64,000 nt of DNA from Bradyrhizobium monzae (lineage in GTDB: Bacteria; Pseudomonadota; Alphaproteobacteria; Rhizobiales; Xanthobacteraceae). How positions within the stretch are numbered: the first letter of the stretch is position 1; each line of letters starts with the position of its first letter. The notes below the pieces were generated by a model. That model did no database searches, had not been told where the DNA came from, and saw only the letters and a list, made by a program, of their open reading frames with translations. Positions 34,490 to 42,866 of this stretch are shown piece after piece. The stretch lies in contig NZ_JAIRDQ010000001.1 of assembly GCF_021458635.1 (NCBI RefSeq), forward strand, positions 1,736,001 to 1,800,000, in the 5' to 3' direction. A program made the translations under genes and the position numbers.

Positions 34490-34741
34490 ATGTCGGACGT
34501 GACCTACTACGTTGCAATGCCCTTCCTGATCGATGCCGACGGATCGCCTGTCGCGGGCGCCGCCGAGGAATGCCAGAGCTCGACGGCCGCGTTGCGGCGC
34601 GCCGAGGCCCTGGCGCGCAGTGCCGGCCACATCGGCGCGGTCGCATTCAGCCGCAGCGGCGATCCCATGACCGGCGAATTCGGTGACGCCACGCTGCTGC
34701 GCAGATTCGGCAACGTCCCGGAAGATCTGGCCACGCTTTAG
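34490..34741 (+). CDS. Small hypothetical protein (83 residues)
   Basis: No family is recognised. It begins MSDVTYYVAMPFLIDADG and has an Ala/Glu-rich middle. It starts 21 bases after the preceding small gene and ends two bases before the convergent GGDEF gene. The tight packing and GC pattern support it being real. Confidence 0.68.
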   Translation: MSDVTYYVAMPFLIDADGSPVAGAAEECQSSTAALRRAEALARSAGHIGAVAFSRSGDPMTGEFGDATLLRRFGNVPEDLATL

Positions 34742-34743
34742 GA

Positions 34744-35517
34744 TCAGCTGCTGGCAAGCCTGATCTCCGGCTCGTGCCGCCGGCGGGCCTTGCGCACATA
34801 CATGGCGGCGTCGGCCTCCTCCAGCGCGCGGACGGCATCGGACTGCGCACCGAGCAACGCGACACCGGCGGAGGCGCCCGCGGTCACGTGCTGGCCGCGA
34901 AAGGTGAACGACAAATCGTCGATCGCCTGCTCGAAGACCAGGGCCTTCGCCTTGGCATCGGTCTCGCTGAGATTCCACAACAGCAGCGCAAACTCGTCAC
35001 CGCCGAGACGCCCGACCACGTCGGAGGCGCGGATCTGCCGTGTCAGCGTCGCGGCGATCGCCTTCAGCACCTCATCGCCGGCGCCATGACCGAAGGAATC
35101 ATTGATCGGCTTCAACCGGTCGACGTCGAGCACGATCAGCGCGCCGCTGGCGCGGTAGCGCTTCATGTAGGCGACGGCACGCTGGAGCTCGCGCTCGAAG
35201 CCGCGCCGGTTGGGTATGTCCAGCAGGAAATCGGTGTCGGCCGCCGCCTCGAGCTCGGCGACGCGCCGCAGCGCCTGCGTGAGCTTGGTCCGCAGGCCGC
35301 GGATGGTCGCCTTGCTGCTATCCTTGCTCGTTTCCTTGGCAGCGCGAGCTGCGGCCGCACGGCGCGGCGCCGCAGCCCGCTTGGATGCAGTTTTCGTTCG
35401 GCTTCCGCCGGTTTTTCGGCCCTTTTTGGCCTTCGCAGCGGTCGCCCTTTTTGGATTCTTCATGGGCATCCTGCTCAATGAAGGCTTGCGGGGATTCACC
35501 AAGACAGGATAGTCCAT
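34744..35517 (-). CDS. Diguanylate cyclase with histone-H1-like basic tail
   Basis: A 257-residue protein. Residues about 19-70 are rich in Lys, Arg and Ala (AKAKKGRKTGGSRTKTASKR), like the tail of H1-like proteins. A short helix (about 72-93) leads to a complete GGDEF domain. GGDEF is at 172-176 and the inhibitory RxxD site is Arg163-Asp166, so it should be active and feedback-controlled. It makes cyclic di-GMP from GTP. There is no sensor domain or membrane span, so the basic tail may target it to nucleic acid (inference). AGGAG precedes the ATG at 35517, which supports the tail being translated. Confidence 0.88.
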   Translation of the reverse strand: MDYPVLVNPRKPSLSRMPMKNPKRATAAKAKKGRKTGGSRTKTASKRAAAPRRAAAARAAKETSKDSSKATIRGLRTKLTQALRRVAELEAAADTDFLLDIPNRRGFERELQRAVAYMKRYRASGALIVLDVDRLKPINDSFGHGAGDEVLKAIAATLTRQIRASDVVGRLGGDEFALLLWNLSETDAKAKALVFEQAIDDLSFTFRGQHVTAGASAGVALLGAQSDAVRALEEADAAMYVRKARRRHEPEIRLASS

Positions 35518-35604
35518 TCGCTTCTCCTTGCCACCGCCTTGCGAGCCGCCGGCCGGAACCGTTAATCTGGCCTATCTTTCTGTTTTCCGAGCACAATTGA
35601 CGCC

Positions 35605-36093
35605 ATGACCGCGCCGATCGCCATCATTATGGGAAGCCAGTCGGACTGGGAGACGATGCGGCACGCCGCCGACACGCTCACAGCGCTTGGCGTCACCTTC
35701 GACGCCCGCATCGTTTCGGCACACCGCACCCCTGACCGGCTCTTTAGCTTCGCCAAGGGCGCCAAGGCGGCCGGTTTCAAGGTCATCATCGCCGGCGCCG
35801 GCGGTGCTGCACATCTGCCCGGCATGGCCGCGGCGTTGACGGAACTGCCGGTGTTCGGCGTGCCCGTCGAGTCCAGGACGCTGAAGGGCATCGATTCGCT
35901 CTATTCGATCGTTCAGATGCCCGCCGGCATTCCGGTCGGCACGCTCGCGATCGGCAAGGCCGGCGCGATCAACGCGGCGCTGCTCGCAGCGTCCGTGCTG
36001 GCGCTGTCCGATCCGGCCCTGTCCGACCGCCTCGCCGCCTGGCGCAAGGCCCAGACCGAGGCGGTTGCCGAGCGCCCGGAGGACAAGGCGTGA
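35605..36093 (+). CDS. purE: N5-carboxyaminoimidazole ribonucleotide mutase
   Basis: A 162-residue class I Pur[10 protein letters not shown] (residues 10-18), SAHRTPDRL and [11 protein letters not shown] are the substrate-binding signatures. It moves the carboxyl group of N5-CAIR to form CAIR in purine synthesis. It overlaps purK, which makes its substrate, by four bases (GTGA). Confidence 0.97.
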   Translation: MTAPIAIIMGSQSDWETMRHAADTLTALGVTFDARIVSAHRTPDRLFSFAKGAKAAGFKVIIAGAGGAAHLPGMAAALTELPVFGVPVESRTLKGIDSLYSIVQMPAGIPVGTLAIGKAGAINAALLAASVLALSDPALSDRLAAWRKAQTEAVAERPEDKA

Positions 36094-37196
36094 CTGACGC
36101 AAAGCAGGTGAAGCTGAAACCCGGCGACACCATCGGAATTCTCGGCGGCGGACAACTCGGACGGATGCTGGCCATGGCGGCGGCGCGGCTCGGCCTGCGC
36201 TGCCAGGTGTTCTCGCCCGATCCGGATTCGCCCGCCTTCGACGTCGTGCTGAACGCGACCTGCGCCGAATATGCCGATGTCGAAGCGCTCGAAATGTTCG
36301 CCCACGACGTCGACGTCATCACCTACGAATTCGAGAACGTGCCGGCCGCTGCCGCCATGGTGCTGGACGCACGCCGCCCCGTGCTGCCCAACCGCAAGAT
36401 CCTCGAGACCACCCAGGACCGGCTCGCCGAGAAGGATTTTGTCACCCGGCTCGGCATCGGCACCGCCGCTTATGCCGACGTCACCTCGGTCGCATCATTG
36501 CGCGAGGCGATCGCCAAGATCGGCCTCCCCGCCGTCCTGAAAACCCGTCGCTTCGGCTATGACGGCAAGGGCCAGGCCATCATCCGCGAGGGCGACGACA
36601 TCGCGAAGGTCTGGACCAGCCTCGCCACCAAATCGGCGATCCTGGAAGCCTTCATCCCGTACGAGCGCGAGATCTCCGTGATCGCCGCGCGCTCGGCCGC
36701 AGGCCAGGTCGAATGCTTCGACGTCACCGAAAACGAGCATCGCGACCACATTCTGAAGATTTCCCGCGCGCCCGCGCCGATCCCGGATGCGCTCGCCGAA
36801 GAGGCGCGCAGCATCGCCGGCAAGATCGCGACCGCGCTCGACTATGTCGGCGTGCTGGCGGTGGAAATGTTCGTGCTCTCCAATGGCACCGGGCCGAAGG
36901 TGCTGGTCAACGAGATCGCTCCGCGCGTGCACAATTCCGGACACTGGACGCTCGACGGCGCGTCCGTCTCCCAGTTCGAGCAGCACATCCGCGCCATTGC
37001 CGGCTGGCCGCTCGGCAAGCCGGTGCGTCACGGTGAGGTCGTCACCATGACCAATCTGATCGGCGACGAGATCAACGAGTACGAGACCTGGCTGAGCGTG
37101 CCAGGCGCGACCGTCCACATCTACGGCAAAGGCGTGCCGCGCCCCGGCCGCAAGATGGGCCACGTCACCGAAGTCAGGCCTTCAAAAAGCAAGTGA
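36090..37196 (+). CDS. purK: N5-carboxyaminoimidazole ribonucleotide synthase
   Basis: A 368-residue ATP-grasp enzyme that carboxylates AIR using ATP and bicarbonate. [20 protein letters not shown] (about residues 13-32) and [14 protein letters not shown] near residue 272 are diagnostic. The start is GTG, overlapping the purE stop, so the pair is translationally coupled. A hairpin with a T-run follows. Confidence 0.97.
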   Translation: MTDAKQVKLKPGDTIGILGGGQLGRMLAMAAARLGLRCQVFSPDPDSPAFDVVLNATCAEYADVEALEMFAHDVDVITYEFENVPAAAAMVLDARRPVLPNRKILETTQDRLAEKDFVTRLGIGTAAYADVTSVASLREAIAKIGLPAVLKTRRFGYDGKGQAIIREGDDIAKVWTSLATKSAILEAFIPYEREISVIAARSAAGQVECFDVTENEHRDHILKISRAPAPIPDALAEEARSIAGKIATALDYVGVLAVEMFVLSNGTGPKVLVNEIAPRVHNSGHWTLDGASVSQFEQHIRAIAGWPLGKPVRHGEVVTMTNLIGDEINEYETWLSVPGATVHIYGKGVPRPGRKMGHVTEVRPSKSK

Positions 37197-37202
37197 GAGG
37201 AC

Positions 37203-37230
37203 CGCAGCAAAAGCTGCGATCCCGTTTTTT
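37203..37230 (+). terminator. Terminator after purEK
   Basis: CGCAGC-AAAA-GCTGCG followed after six bases by TTTTTT. The stem is short but the tail is good. Confidence 0.65.
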
Positions 37231-37282
37231 CGAGTTTTTGTCTTGACGCGAACCGATATCCACGTCGCTCGAAAACGCTCTA

Positions 37283-37380
37283 AAGCGCGATGAGATCTGG
37301 ATGAATCGTCATCGCGCTTCAGGTGGTTGTTTGCGCATGATCTTTCCGGAAAACCGCTTCGCACTTTTCCGGATCATGCA
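37283..37380. repeat. Two adjacent palindromic repeats (dispersed intergenic type)
   Basis: First, AAGCGCGATGA (37283-37293) pairs with TCATCGCGCTT (37309-37319). Second, GCATGATC and TTCCGGAAAA (from 37335) pair with TTTTCCGG and ATCATGC (ending 37379). Both are familiar short intergenic repeats of Bradyrhizobium-type genomes (recalled, not searched). The last base abuts the aqpZ stop, so the pair could end the aqpZ transcript. Confidence 0.75.
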
Positions 37381-38103
37381 CTAGGCCGTCTTCACGCCCG
37401 CGACGACGCCTGAGGGCTCCTCGCTGAGCCAGCGATAGATCACCCCGCCGAGCGCGCCACCGATCAACGGTGCGACCCAGAACAGCCAGAGCTGCGCCAG
37501 CGCCCAGCCGCCGACGAACAGCGCAGGGCCCGTGCTACGCGCCGGGTTCACCGACGTGTTGGTGACGGGGATGCTGACGAGATGGATCATCACCAGCGCA
37601 AGTCCGATCGCGAGCGGGGCAAAGCCCGCGGGCGCGCGACCGTGGGTCGAGCCCATGATGACGAACAGGAACATCATGGTCATCACCACCTCGGTGACGA
37701 AGCAGACGACCATGCTGTACTGGCCGGGCGAATGCGCGCCATAACCGTTGGAGGCGAAGCCCTTCGTGACGTCGAATCCCGGCGCACCGCTGGCGATCAC
37801 ATAGAGCAGCTCGGCGGCGACGATCGCTCCGCAGACCTGCGCGATCACGTAGGGCAGGATCTGGCCTGCCGGAAAGCGTCCTCCGGCGGCAAGGCCGACC
37901 GTGACGGCCGGGTTGAGATGGCACCCCGAGATATGGCCGATCGCATAGGCCATGGTGACGACGCTCAAGCCGAAGGCCAACGACACACCGACCAGGCCGA
38001 TGCCGACTTGCGGAAAGCCGGCCGCGATGACCGCGCTGCCGCAGCCTGCGAATGTGAGCCAGAACGTGCCGATGGCCTCAGCAGCATATTTCTTCATGTC
38101 CAT
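37381..38103 (-). CDS. aqpZ: Aquaporin Z
   Basis: A 240-residue six-span water channel. The two pore motifs are HLNPAVT (about residue 61) and SVNPARS (about residue 182). The remaining selectivity-filter pattern and length match AqpZ rather than the longer glycerol facilitators. It works in the inner membrane. The gene is convergent with purEK and divergent from rpsU. Confidence 0.95.
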   Translation of the reverse strand: MDMKKYAAEAIGTFWLTFAGCGSAVIAAGFPQVGIGLVGVSLAFGLSVVTMAYAIGHISGCHLNPAVTVGLAAGGRFPAGQILPYVIAQVCGAIVAAELLYVIASGAPGFDVTKGFASNGYGAHSPGQYSMVVCFVTEVVMTMMFLFVIMGSTHGRAPAGFAPLAIGLALVMIHLVSIPVTNTSVNPARSTGPALFVGGWALAQLWLFWVAPLIGGALGGVIYRWLSEEPSGVVAGVKTA

Positions 38104-38362
38104 GTGGCGTCTCCCCTGATTTCAAAGATTCCGGAACTATGTCCGTCGCGACCCCCGTTCTGGCGCCGAATCTCCCAAATCGGGCCCGCGTGGAAGCATT
38201 TTCGCCGCATTTAATGGCTGAACTTGGCCCGAAACTCCGCTTGGCAGGTGGACATGGCAGGTTTTGTCTGATACATCCGCGCGCTCAAGGTTAAGGGCTT
38301 GCGCTTTTGCCGTCCCTTTGACTTACCAGAATTCAAATCCGATCCACTGAAGAGGATGCCGC

Positions 38363-38665
38363 GTGCAGGTTCTCGTTCGCGATAACAATGTCGACCAAGC
38401 CCTCAAGGCGCTGAAAAAGAAGATGCAGCGCGAGGGTATTTTCCGCGAGATGAAGCTCCGCGGACACTACGAGAAGCCCTCTGAGAAGAAGGCCCGCGAA
38501 AAGGCCGAAGCCGTGCGCCGCGCGCGCAAGCTGGCCCGCAAGAAGCTGCAGCGTGAAGGCCTGCTGCCGATGAAGCCGAAGCCGGTGTTCGGCGCTGGCC
38601 CCGGTGGCGACCGTGGCGGCCGCGGCGGCCCGGGCGCTGGTGCAGGTCCGCGCGGACCGCGCTGA
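38363..38665 (+). CDS. rpsU: 30S ribosomal protein S21
   Basis: A 100-residue S21. The conserved core ([20 protein letters not shown], then [20 protein letters not shown]) covers residues 2-70. A Gly/Pro-rich tail (about residues 74-100) is longer than in E. coli S21 (about 71) but is seen in rhizobial copies. The start is GTG after GAGG. Its own terminator follows at 38699, so it is a single-gene unit. Confidence 0.95.
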   Translation: MQVLVRDNNVDQALKALKKKMQREGIFREMKLRGHYEKPSEKKAREKAEAVRRARKLARKKLQREGLLPMKPKPVFGAGPGGDRGGRGGPGAGAGPRGPR

Positions 38666-38698
38666 TCTTGCCGAGATTGCAGGACTGAGTTTTCAATG

Positions 38699-38728
38699 AC
38701 GCGGGCCCCGGGCCCGCGTTATTATTTT
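38699..38728 (+). terminator. Terminator after rpsU
   Basis: A very strong GC stem (ACGCGGG / CCCGCGT around a GC-rich centre) is followed by TATTATTTT. It sits 33 bases after the rpsU stop. Confidence 0.88.
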
Positions 38729-38790
38729 GTGAGCGGTGCCTTTCTGGGATGGGGCACTACAGATGCGGCACCAGCGCGAGCGAACCGTAG

Positions 38791-39441
38791 ATGGCCTCCC
38801 CTTTCCCCGAGCCCGGCTTGGCGCGGTTGCGCCGGATCTGGCGCCAGCCGCTCGCGCTGACCTTGGTGGGGATCGCACTATGCGGTTGCTCCTTCGATCT
38901 CGGCTCGCTGATGCCGGAAAAGGACAAGCCGCAGGAGGCGCCCAAGGCGGCTGCCGCCCCGGATGACGCAGTCAGCGCCGCCAACGTCACCGAAGCCCAG
39001 ACCCACACGACAAAAGCCCAGGCACTGGCCAAGTCGGGCGAGACGCAGGCAGCACTCGACGAGTTCAACCGCGCCGTCGCGCTCGATCCCTACAATGCGC
39101 AGGCGCTCTACGGCCGTGCCCTGCTCTACCAAGGCAATAACGAGCACGACTTCGCGATCGCCGATTTCGGTGCTGCAAGCGGGCTCAATCCACAAAAGGC
39201 CGAGCCGCTGCTCGGCCGCGCCGTCAGCTATCTCGCCATCGGAAAGGTCAAGGAGGCGGCGGCCGATCTCGATGAGGCTGCAGAGGCCGATCCGCACAAC
39301 GCGCAGGTCTGGACGACACGGGGACAGGCCTATGAGCGGCTGGGCGACAAGACCAAGGCTGCGGCGTCCTACAACAAGGCCGTCAGCCTGCGCCCACGCG
39401 ATGACGCCGCCCGCAGCGGCCTGGCCCGCGTTGGCGGCTGA
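38791..39441 (+). CDS. TPR-repeat lipoprotein
   Basis: A 216-residue protein. A hydrophobic N-terminus (about residues 18-32) ends in a lipobox LCGC, so it is probably lipid-anchored. An Ala/Pro-rich linker follows, then four TPR units (about residues 68-210, e.g. EFNRAVALDPYNAQALYGRA). Such repeats bind other proteins; some relatives assist secretion or pilus assembly. Its partner is unknown. Confidence 0.82.
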   Translation: MASPFPEPGLARLRRIWRQPLALTLVGIALCGCSFDLGSLMPEKDKPQEAPKAAAAPDDAVSAANVTEAQTHTTKAQALAKSGETQAALDEFNRAVALDPYNAQALYGRALLYQGNNEHDFAIADFGAASGLNPQKAEPLLGRAVSYLAIGKVKEAAADLDEAAEADPHNAQVWTTRGQAYERLGDKTKAAASYNKAVSLRPRDDAARSGLARVGG

Positions 39442-39450
39442 CAGAGCGTC

Positions 39451-40428
39451 TTAATCGGGGGTGGAACTCTTCGGCAGGACCGAGTGGAACATCGACTTCA
39501 TGCCCGACAGCATGTCGTCGGCGACATTGGTCTTCTTCGGCCGCGGCATTGACGCACCGGCGTCGGCGCGCAGGTCGAGCGGGGGCGCGATCACCGGCAC
39601 GGGAATGTCAGCCGGGGGCGTCATCCGATTCGGGTCGTCGTTGCCGACCGAGGCCGTGTAGGACGGGCTTCCCTGCGAGGAACCGCCATTGCCATAGGCC
39701 TCGGGCAAGGGCGTCGACACCGTGATTGGCGGCGGCAGGGGACGCACCCCGGACGGCTCCAAGGAGATGACACGCGGGGCCTCCGGCGTGCGGGCAGCTT
39801 CCCGCATTGCAGGCTCAGCGGTCCGCTCGGCCGGCTTGGTCTCGGCGGACTTGGTTTCGGCGGACTTGGCTTCGAGGGACTTGGCCTCGAGGGACTTGGC
39901 TTCGACGGACTTGGCCTCGACAGATTTGGCCTCAGCGGCCTTCCCCTCGGGCGACTTGCGCAGACGCTCGATGGCGGCGCGCGCGAGATCATTGGCGTCG
40001 GGGGTCGCGGCAGGCGACGCAGCAGCCGGCGCCGAATTAGCTTCAACCACCGGCGTGGTAGCTGCCGGGGGCGACTTGGCAGCCGCCTTCTCACGCGCCG
40101 CGGGACGGCCGTGCGAAGCGGTCTCGGCGGGAGCAACGTCCGCAGCCTTGACGTCCGCCTTGGTCTCGGACTTGTCGGCAGGCTTCTCGACCGTCGCCTT
40201 CTCGGTCACATTCTTCTCGGAGACGCCCTTGGCCTTGACGCCGGGCGTGGGAAGGTTGGCGGTATCCGCCGGCTTGGCGTCCTTGCCGGCATTGGCCGGC
40301 ACCACCACCGCCGGGGTATCCGCCGCCGGCCTGGCGTTGATGTAGTGATTAACGATGTAGGCCCCGATGATCGTCGCGAGCACCGAGGGGAAAATATCCA
40401 TCGAAATTTTAGCGAGGTATTTCAGCAT
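39451..40428 (-). CDS. Membrane-anchored low-complexity protein with EAKS repeats
   Basis: A 325-residue protein of unknown function. A hydrophobic segment (about residues 11-30) anchors it. The rest is Ala/Lys/Pro/Glu-rich and probably disordered, with a run of five-residue units (E-A-K-S-V/L/A) at about residues 165-199. The last 40 residues (NVADDMLSGMKSMFHSVLP) look like an amphipathic helix. The gene is read towards the TPR lipoprotein gene with nine bases between stops. Confidence 0.68.
   Translation of the reverse strand: MLKYLAKISMDIFPSVLATIIGAYIVNHYINARPAADTPAVVVPANAGKDAKPADTANLPTPGVKAKGVSEKNVTEKATVEKPADKSETKADVKAADVAPAETASHGRPAAREKAAAKSPPAATTPVVEANSAPAAASPAATPDANDLARAAIERLRKSPEGKAAEAKSVEAKSVEAKSLEAKSLEAKSAETKSAETKPAERTAEPAMREAARTPEAPRVISLEPSGVRPLPPPITVSTPLPEAYGNGGSSQGSPSYTASVGNDDPNRMTPPADIPVPVIAPPLDLRADAGASMPRPKKTNVADDMLSGMKSMFHSVLPKSSTPD
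39832..39936 (-). repeat. Tandem 15-base repeat, seven units
   Basis: Seven units like GGACTTGGCTTCGAG lie end to end within the coding sequence of the low-complexity protein and encode its pentapeptide repeats. The outermost units are more diverged. Such arrays expand and contract by slipped pairing, so length may differ between strains. Confidence 0.85.
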
Positions 40429-40521
40429 TTCTCGGCCACTCCCCGCGCGATCTGATGCGGGAACTTTGGGGCATTGTAAGGGATCAACTGCGACGGATCG
40501 ATGGCAAAGGTTACGCGTGCC

Positions 40522-40806
40522 TTACGGCTTCAGCTCAATCTCAAGGAACACGATCTCGGTTGAGGTTTCGTTAAGTACGTCGTGTTGGACGCCGGCTTTG
40601 CGAAAGTAAGATTTTCCGGCCGCAAGCTGCGCCTTGGAACGCTCCCCATTGGGCGCCACGATGGTCATTTCGCCGGCCACGACGGGAACGATCACATAGT
40701 CCATTCCGTGGGTGTGATGCCCGGTCGCGCTGCCCGGGGCAAGCCGCCATTCGGTCACCCGGACCTCATCATTGTCGACCTGAACCTCGGACCTGGCGGC
40801 AAGCAT
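40522..40806 (-). CDS. Small cupin-domain protein
   Basis: A 94-residue single-domain cupin. The first motif GHHTHGMDYVIVPVVAGE (about residues 29-46) supplies metal-ligand histidines, and GKSYFRKAGVQHDVLNE gives the second. AGGAGG precedes the ATG at 40806; a longer frame is open but lacks family resemblance. The substrate is unknown. It lies 22 bases downstream of the Ca2+/H+ antiporter gene in the same direction. Confidence 0.87.
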   Translation of the reverse strand: MLAARSEVQVDNDEVRVTEWRLAPGSATGHHTHGMDYVIVPVVAGEMTIVAPNGERSKAQLAAGKSYFRKAGVQHDVLNETSTEIVFLEIELKP

Positions 40807-40828
40807 CGGAACCCTCCTGGGAATCGGT

Positions 40829-41926
40829 TCAGGGTACGAAGACCATGAACACGTAGACGGCAAATACCACCATATGGACCAGCCCGAACAGGACATTGGT
40901 CCTGCCGGTACCGAAGGTCAGCATGCTCAGCAAGAATGTCAGGAACATCAGTGCCGTGTTCTGGGGATTGAGGCCCAGTACCAGCGGCTGGTCGAACGCA
41001 TAGGTGGCGATTCCGACCGCCGGGATGGTCAGGCCGATCGTGGCGAGCGAGGACCCGAGCGCCAGGTTGATGCTCTTCTGGAGGTCGTTCTTGCGAGCCG
41101 CCGCGATCGCCGAGACGCCCTCGGGCATCAGGATCAGGAGCGCGACCAAGAGGCCCGCAAACGCCGGCGGAGCGCCGATCCTGTCGGCGACGGCGTCCAC
41201 CACCAGCGAGAATTTCTTGGCGAGGAGAACGACGGCCAGGAGCGAGATCAGCAGCAGCACGATGCTCAACACCAGCATCTTGCCTGACAAACGCGCCTCG
41301 CCGCCCTCACCGTCCGCCCGCTCGTGAACGAAGTAGTCCTTGTGCAGGACGATCTGGATGTAGAGGAACACGCCATAAAGCACGATCGTGATGAGGTCGA
41401 CGAAGCCGAGCTGGAGCGTCGAATAGATCGGCCCCGGCGTCGTCAGCGTGTAGTTGGGCATGATCAGCGTCAGGGTCGCGAGCGCGATCAGCACGCTGAG
41501 ATAGACGTTGGCACCGGAGACCTGAAAACCCTGCTCGCGGTAGCGAAGCCCGCCGATGAACACGCAGAGGCCGACGAGACCGTTGCAGACGATCATGACG
41601 ACCGCAAAAACGGTGTCGCGCGCCAGTTCCGGCGCGGGCTTGTCGCCGAGCATGATCGTGGTGATCAGCGCGACCTCGATGACGGTCACTGCGAGCGTCA
41701 GCAGCAGCGTGCCGTAGGGCTCGCCGATCCGCTCCGCGATCACCTCGGAATGATGCACGGCCGCGAACACGGTGCCGAACAGGATCACCAGCAGGACGAC
41801 CGCGAACAAGGCTCCGCCCGCCGACAGGGTGAAGCCGTAGCCGGTCACGGTGACGATCAGGAATAGCAGCACCGCCAGAGCGGGGAAGATCCAGGACGAC
41901 CGCGGCATCGGTCCGTGTGCGCTCAT
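40829..41926 (-). CDS. Calcium:proton antiporter (ChaA type)
   Basis: A 365-residue inner-membrane exchanger with about 11 spans. Two internally similar halves carry the acidic helix signatures of the Ca2+/cation antiporter superfamily (EVALITTIML near residue 79 and MPEGVSAIAAARK near residue 268). It would export Ca2+ or Na+/K+ in exchange for protons. The cupin gene follows closely. Confidence 0.88.
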   Translation of the reverse strand: MSAHGPMPRSSWIFPALAVLLFLIVTVTGYGFTLSAGGALFAVVLLVILFGTVFAAVHHSEVIAERIGEPYGTLLLTLAVTVIEVALITTIMLGDKPAPELARDTVFAVVMIVCNGLVGLCVFIGGLRYREQGFQVSGANVYLSVLIALATLTLIMPNYTLTTPGPIYSTLQLGFVDLITIVLYGVFLYIQIVLHKDYFVHERADGEGGEARLSGKMLVLSIVLLLISLLAVVLLAKKFSLVVDAVADRIGAPPAFAGLLVALLILMPEGVSAIAAARKNDLQKSINLALGSSLATIGLTIPAVGIATYAFDQPLVLGLNPQNTALMFLTFLLSMLTFGTGRTNVLFGLVHMVVFAVYVFMVFVP

Positions 41927-41989
41927 GCAGGCGATTCCTTCATTAGACGGGCCGCCGATTATGCGCGAGAAGATCGCGCCCGTCAGCCC

Positions 41990-42790
41990 TCAGGAGCCGC
42001 TAATGAAGCGTCGCGCGATCTCGGCCATGCCAAAGCTGCCGAGATCGTCATGCCCGCCCGCAGGGATACGAACGAACTGCTTCGGCTCGCGCGCCAGCGC
42101 GAACAGCCTCTCGCCGAATGCGATCGGGATGGTCCGGTCCTGCGCGCCATGGACGATCAGGAGCGGCACTGTGACGCGCGCAATGCGCCGGTCCGAGTGG
42201 AGCGGATCCCGGATCAAGAGGCGGACCGGAACGAAGCGGAATTGCGCAGCTGCGACGTCGGCGATCGACGTGTAGGGCGCTTCGAGGACCAGCTTTTGGA
42301 TTGGATGATCGGACGCCACAGCGACGGCAACGCCGGTCCCGAGCGAGAATCCCCAAGCGACGATGCGCTGGGCGTCATAGCGCGCCGCCGCGAACGAATA
42401 CGCAGCCGTCCCGTCGCGCAGCAGGCCGTCTTCGCTCGGCGCACCGCTGGAGCCCGCATAGCCGCGATAGGACAGAGCCACGAGACCGGTGCCGTCAGCC
42501 GTCAAGGCCTTGAAACGACCGACCAGGCCGGCGAGAAAATCGCCATTGCCAGGGAAATAGAGGATCACGGGACGGCCGGGCCGCGCCGGCACGTGCCAGG
42601 CGATCACGTTCTCGCCGTCCGATGCCGCCAGGACGTGCTCCTCGGCTTCCGGAAAGCCGGCGGCAGCGGGCGCCGTCCGCTCGATGGTCGGGATCGGAAA
42701 CAGCATGTCGCGTTGCTTGAAATAGAGCAGCGCGAGACCGGCGAGATAGCCGGCCGCAAGAATGATGGCGATCCACTTGATGACGGTCAT
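41990..42790 (-). CDS. Alpha/beta hydrolase, membrane-anchored
   Basis: A 266-residue protein with one N-terminal hydrophobic span (about residues 5-25). The fold is clear: LYFPGNGDFLAG forms the oxyanion region, GFSLGTG (about residue 151) holds the nucleophile serine and PAGGHDDLG the catalytic histidine. It resembles the ABHD12/13-like family of serine hydrolases. The ATG at 42790 was preferred to a GTG ten codons upstream. The substrate is unknown. Confidence 0.85.
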   Translation of the reverse strand: MTVIKWIAIILAAGYLAGLALLYFKQRDMLFPIPTIERTAPAAAGFPEAEEHVLAASDGENVIAWHVPARPGRPVILYFPGNGDFLAGLVGRFKALTADGTGLVALSYRGYAGSSGAPSEDGLLRDGTAAYSFAAARYDAQRIVAWGFSLGTGVAVAVASDHPIQKLVLEAPYTSIADVAAAQFRFVPVRLLIRDPLHSDRRIARVTVPLLIVHGAQDRTIPIAFGERLFALAREPKQFVRIPAGGHDDLGSFGMAEIARRFISGS

Positions 42791-42866
42791 GCCGGACGGA
42801 ATCTCACGTCGGCCGCCCACCGCCGCATGGACGGCGCGCCGATTGACGCGCCGCTGCCGCGCGATG

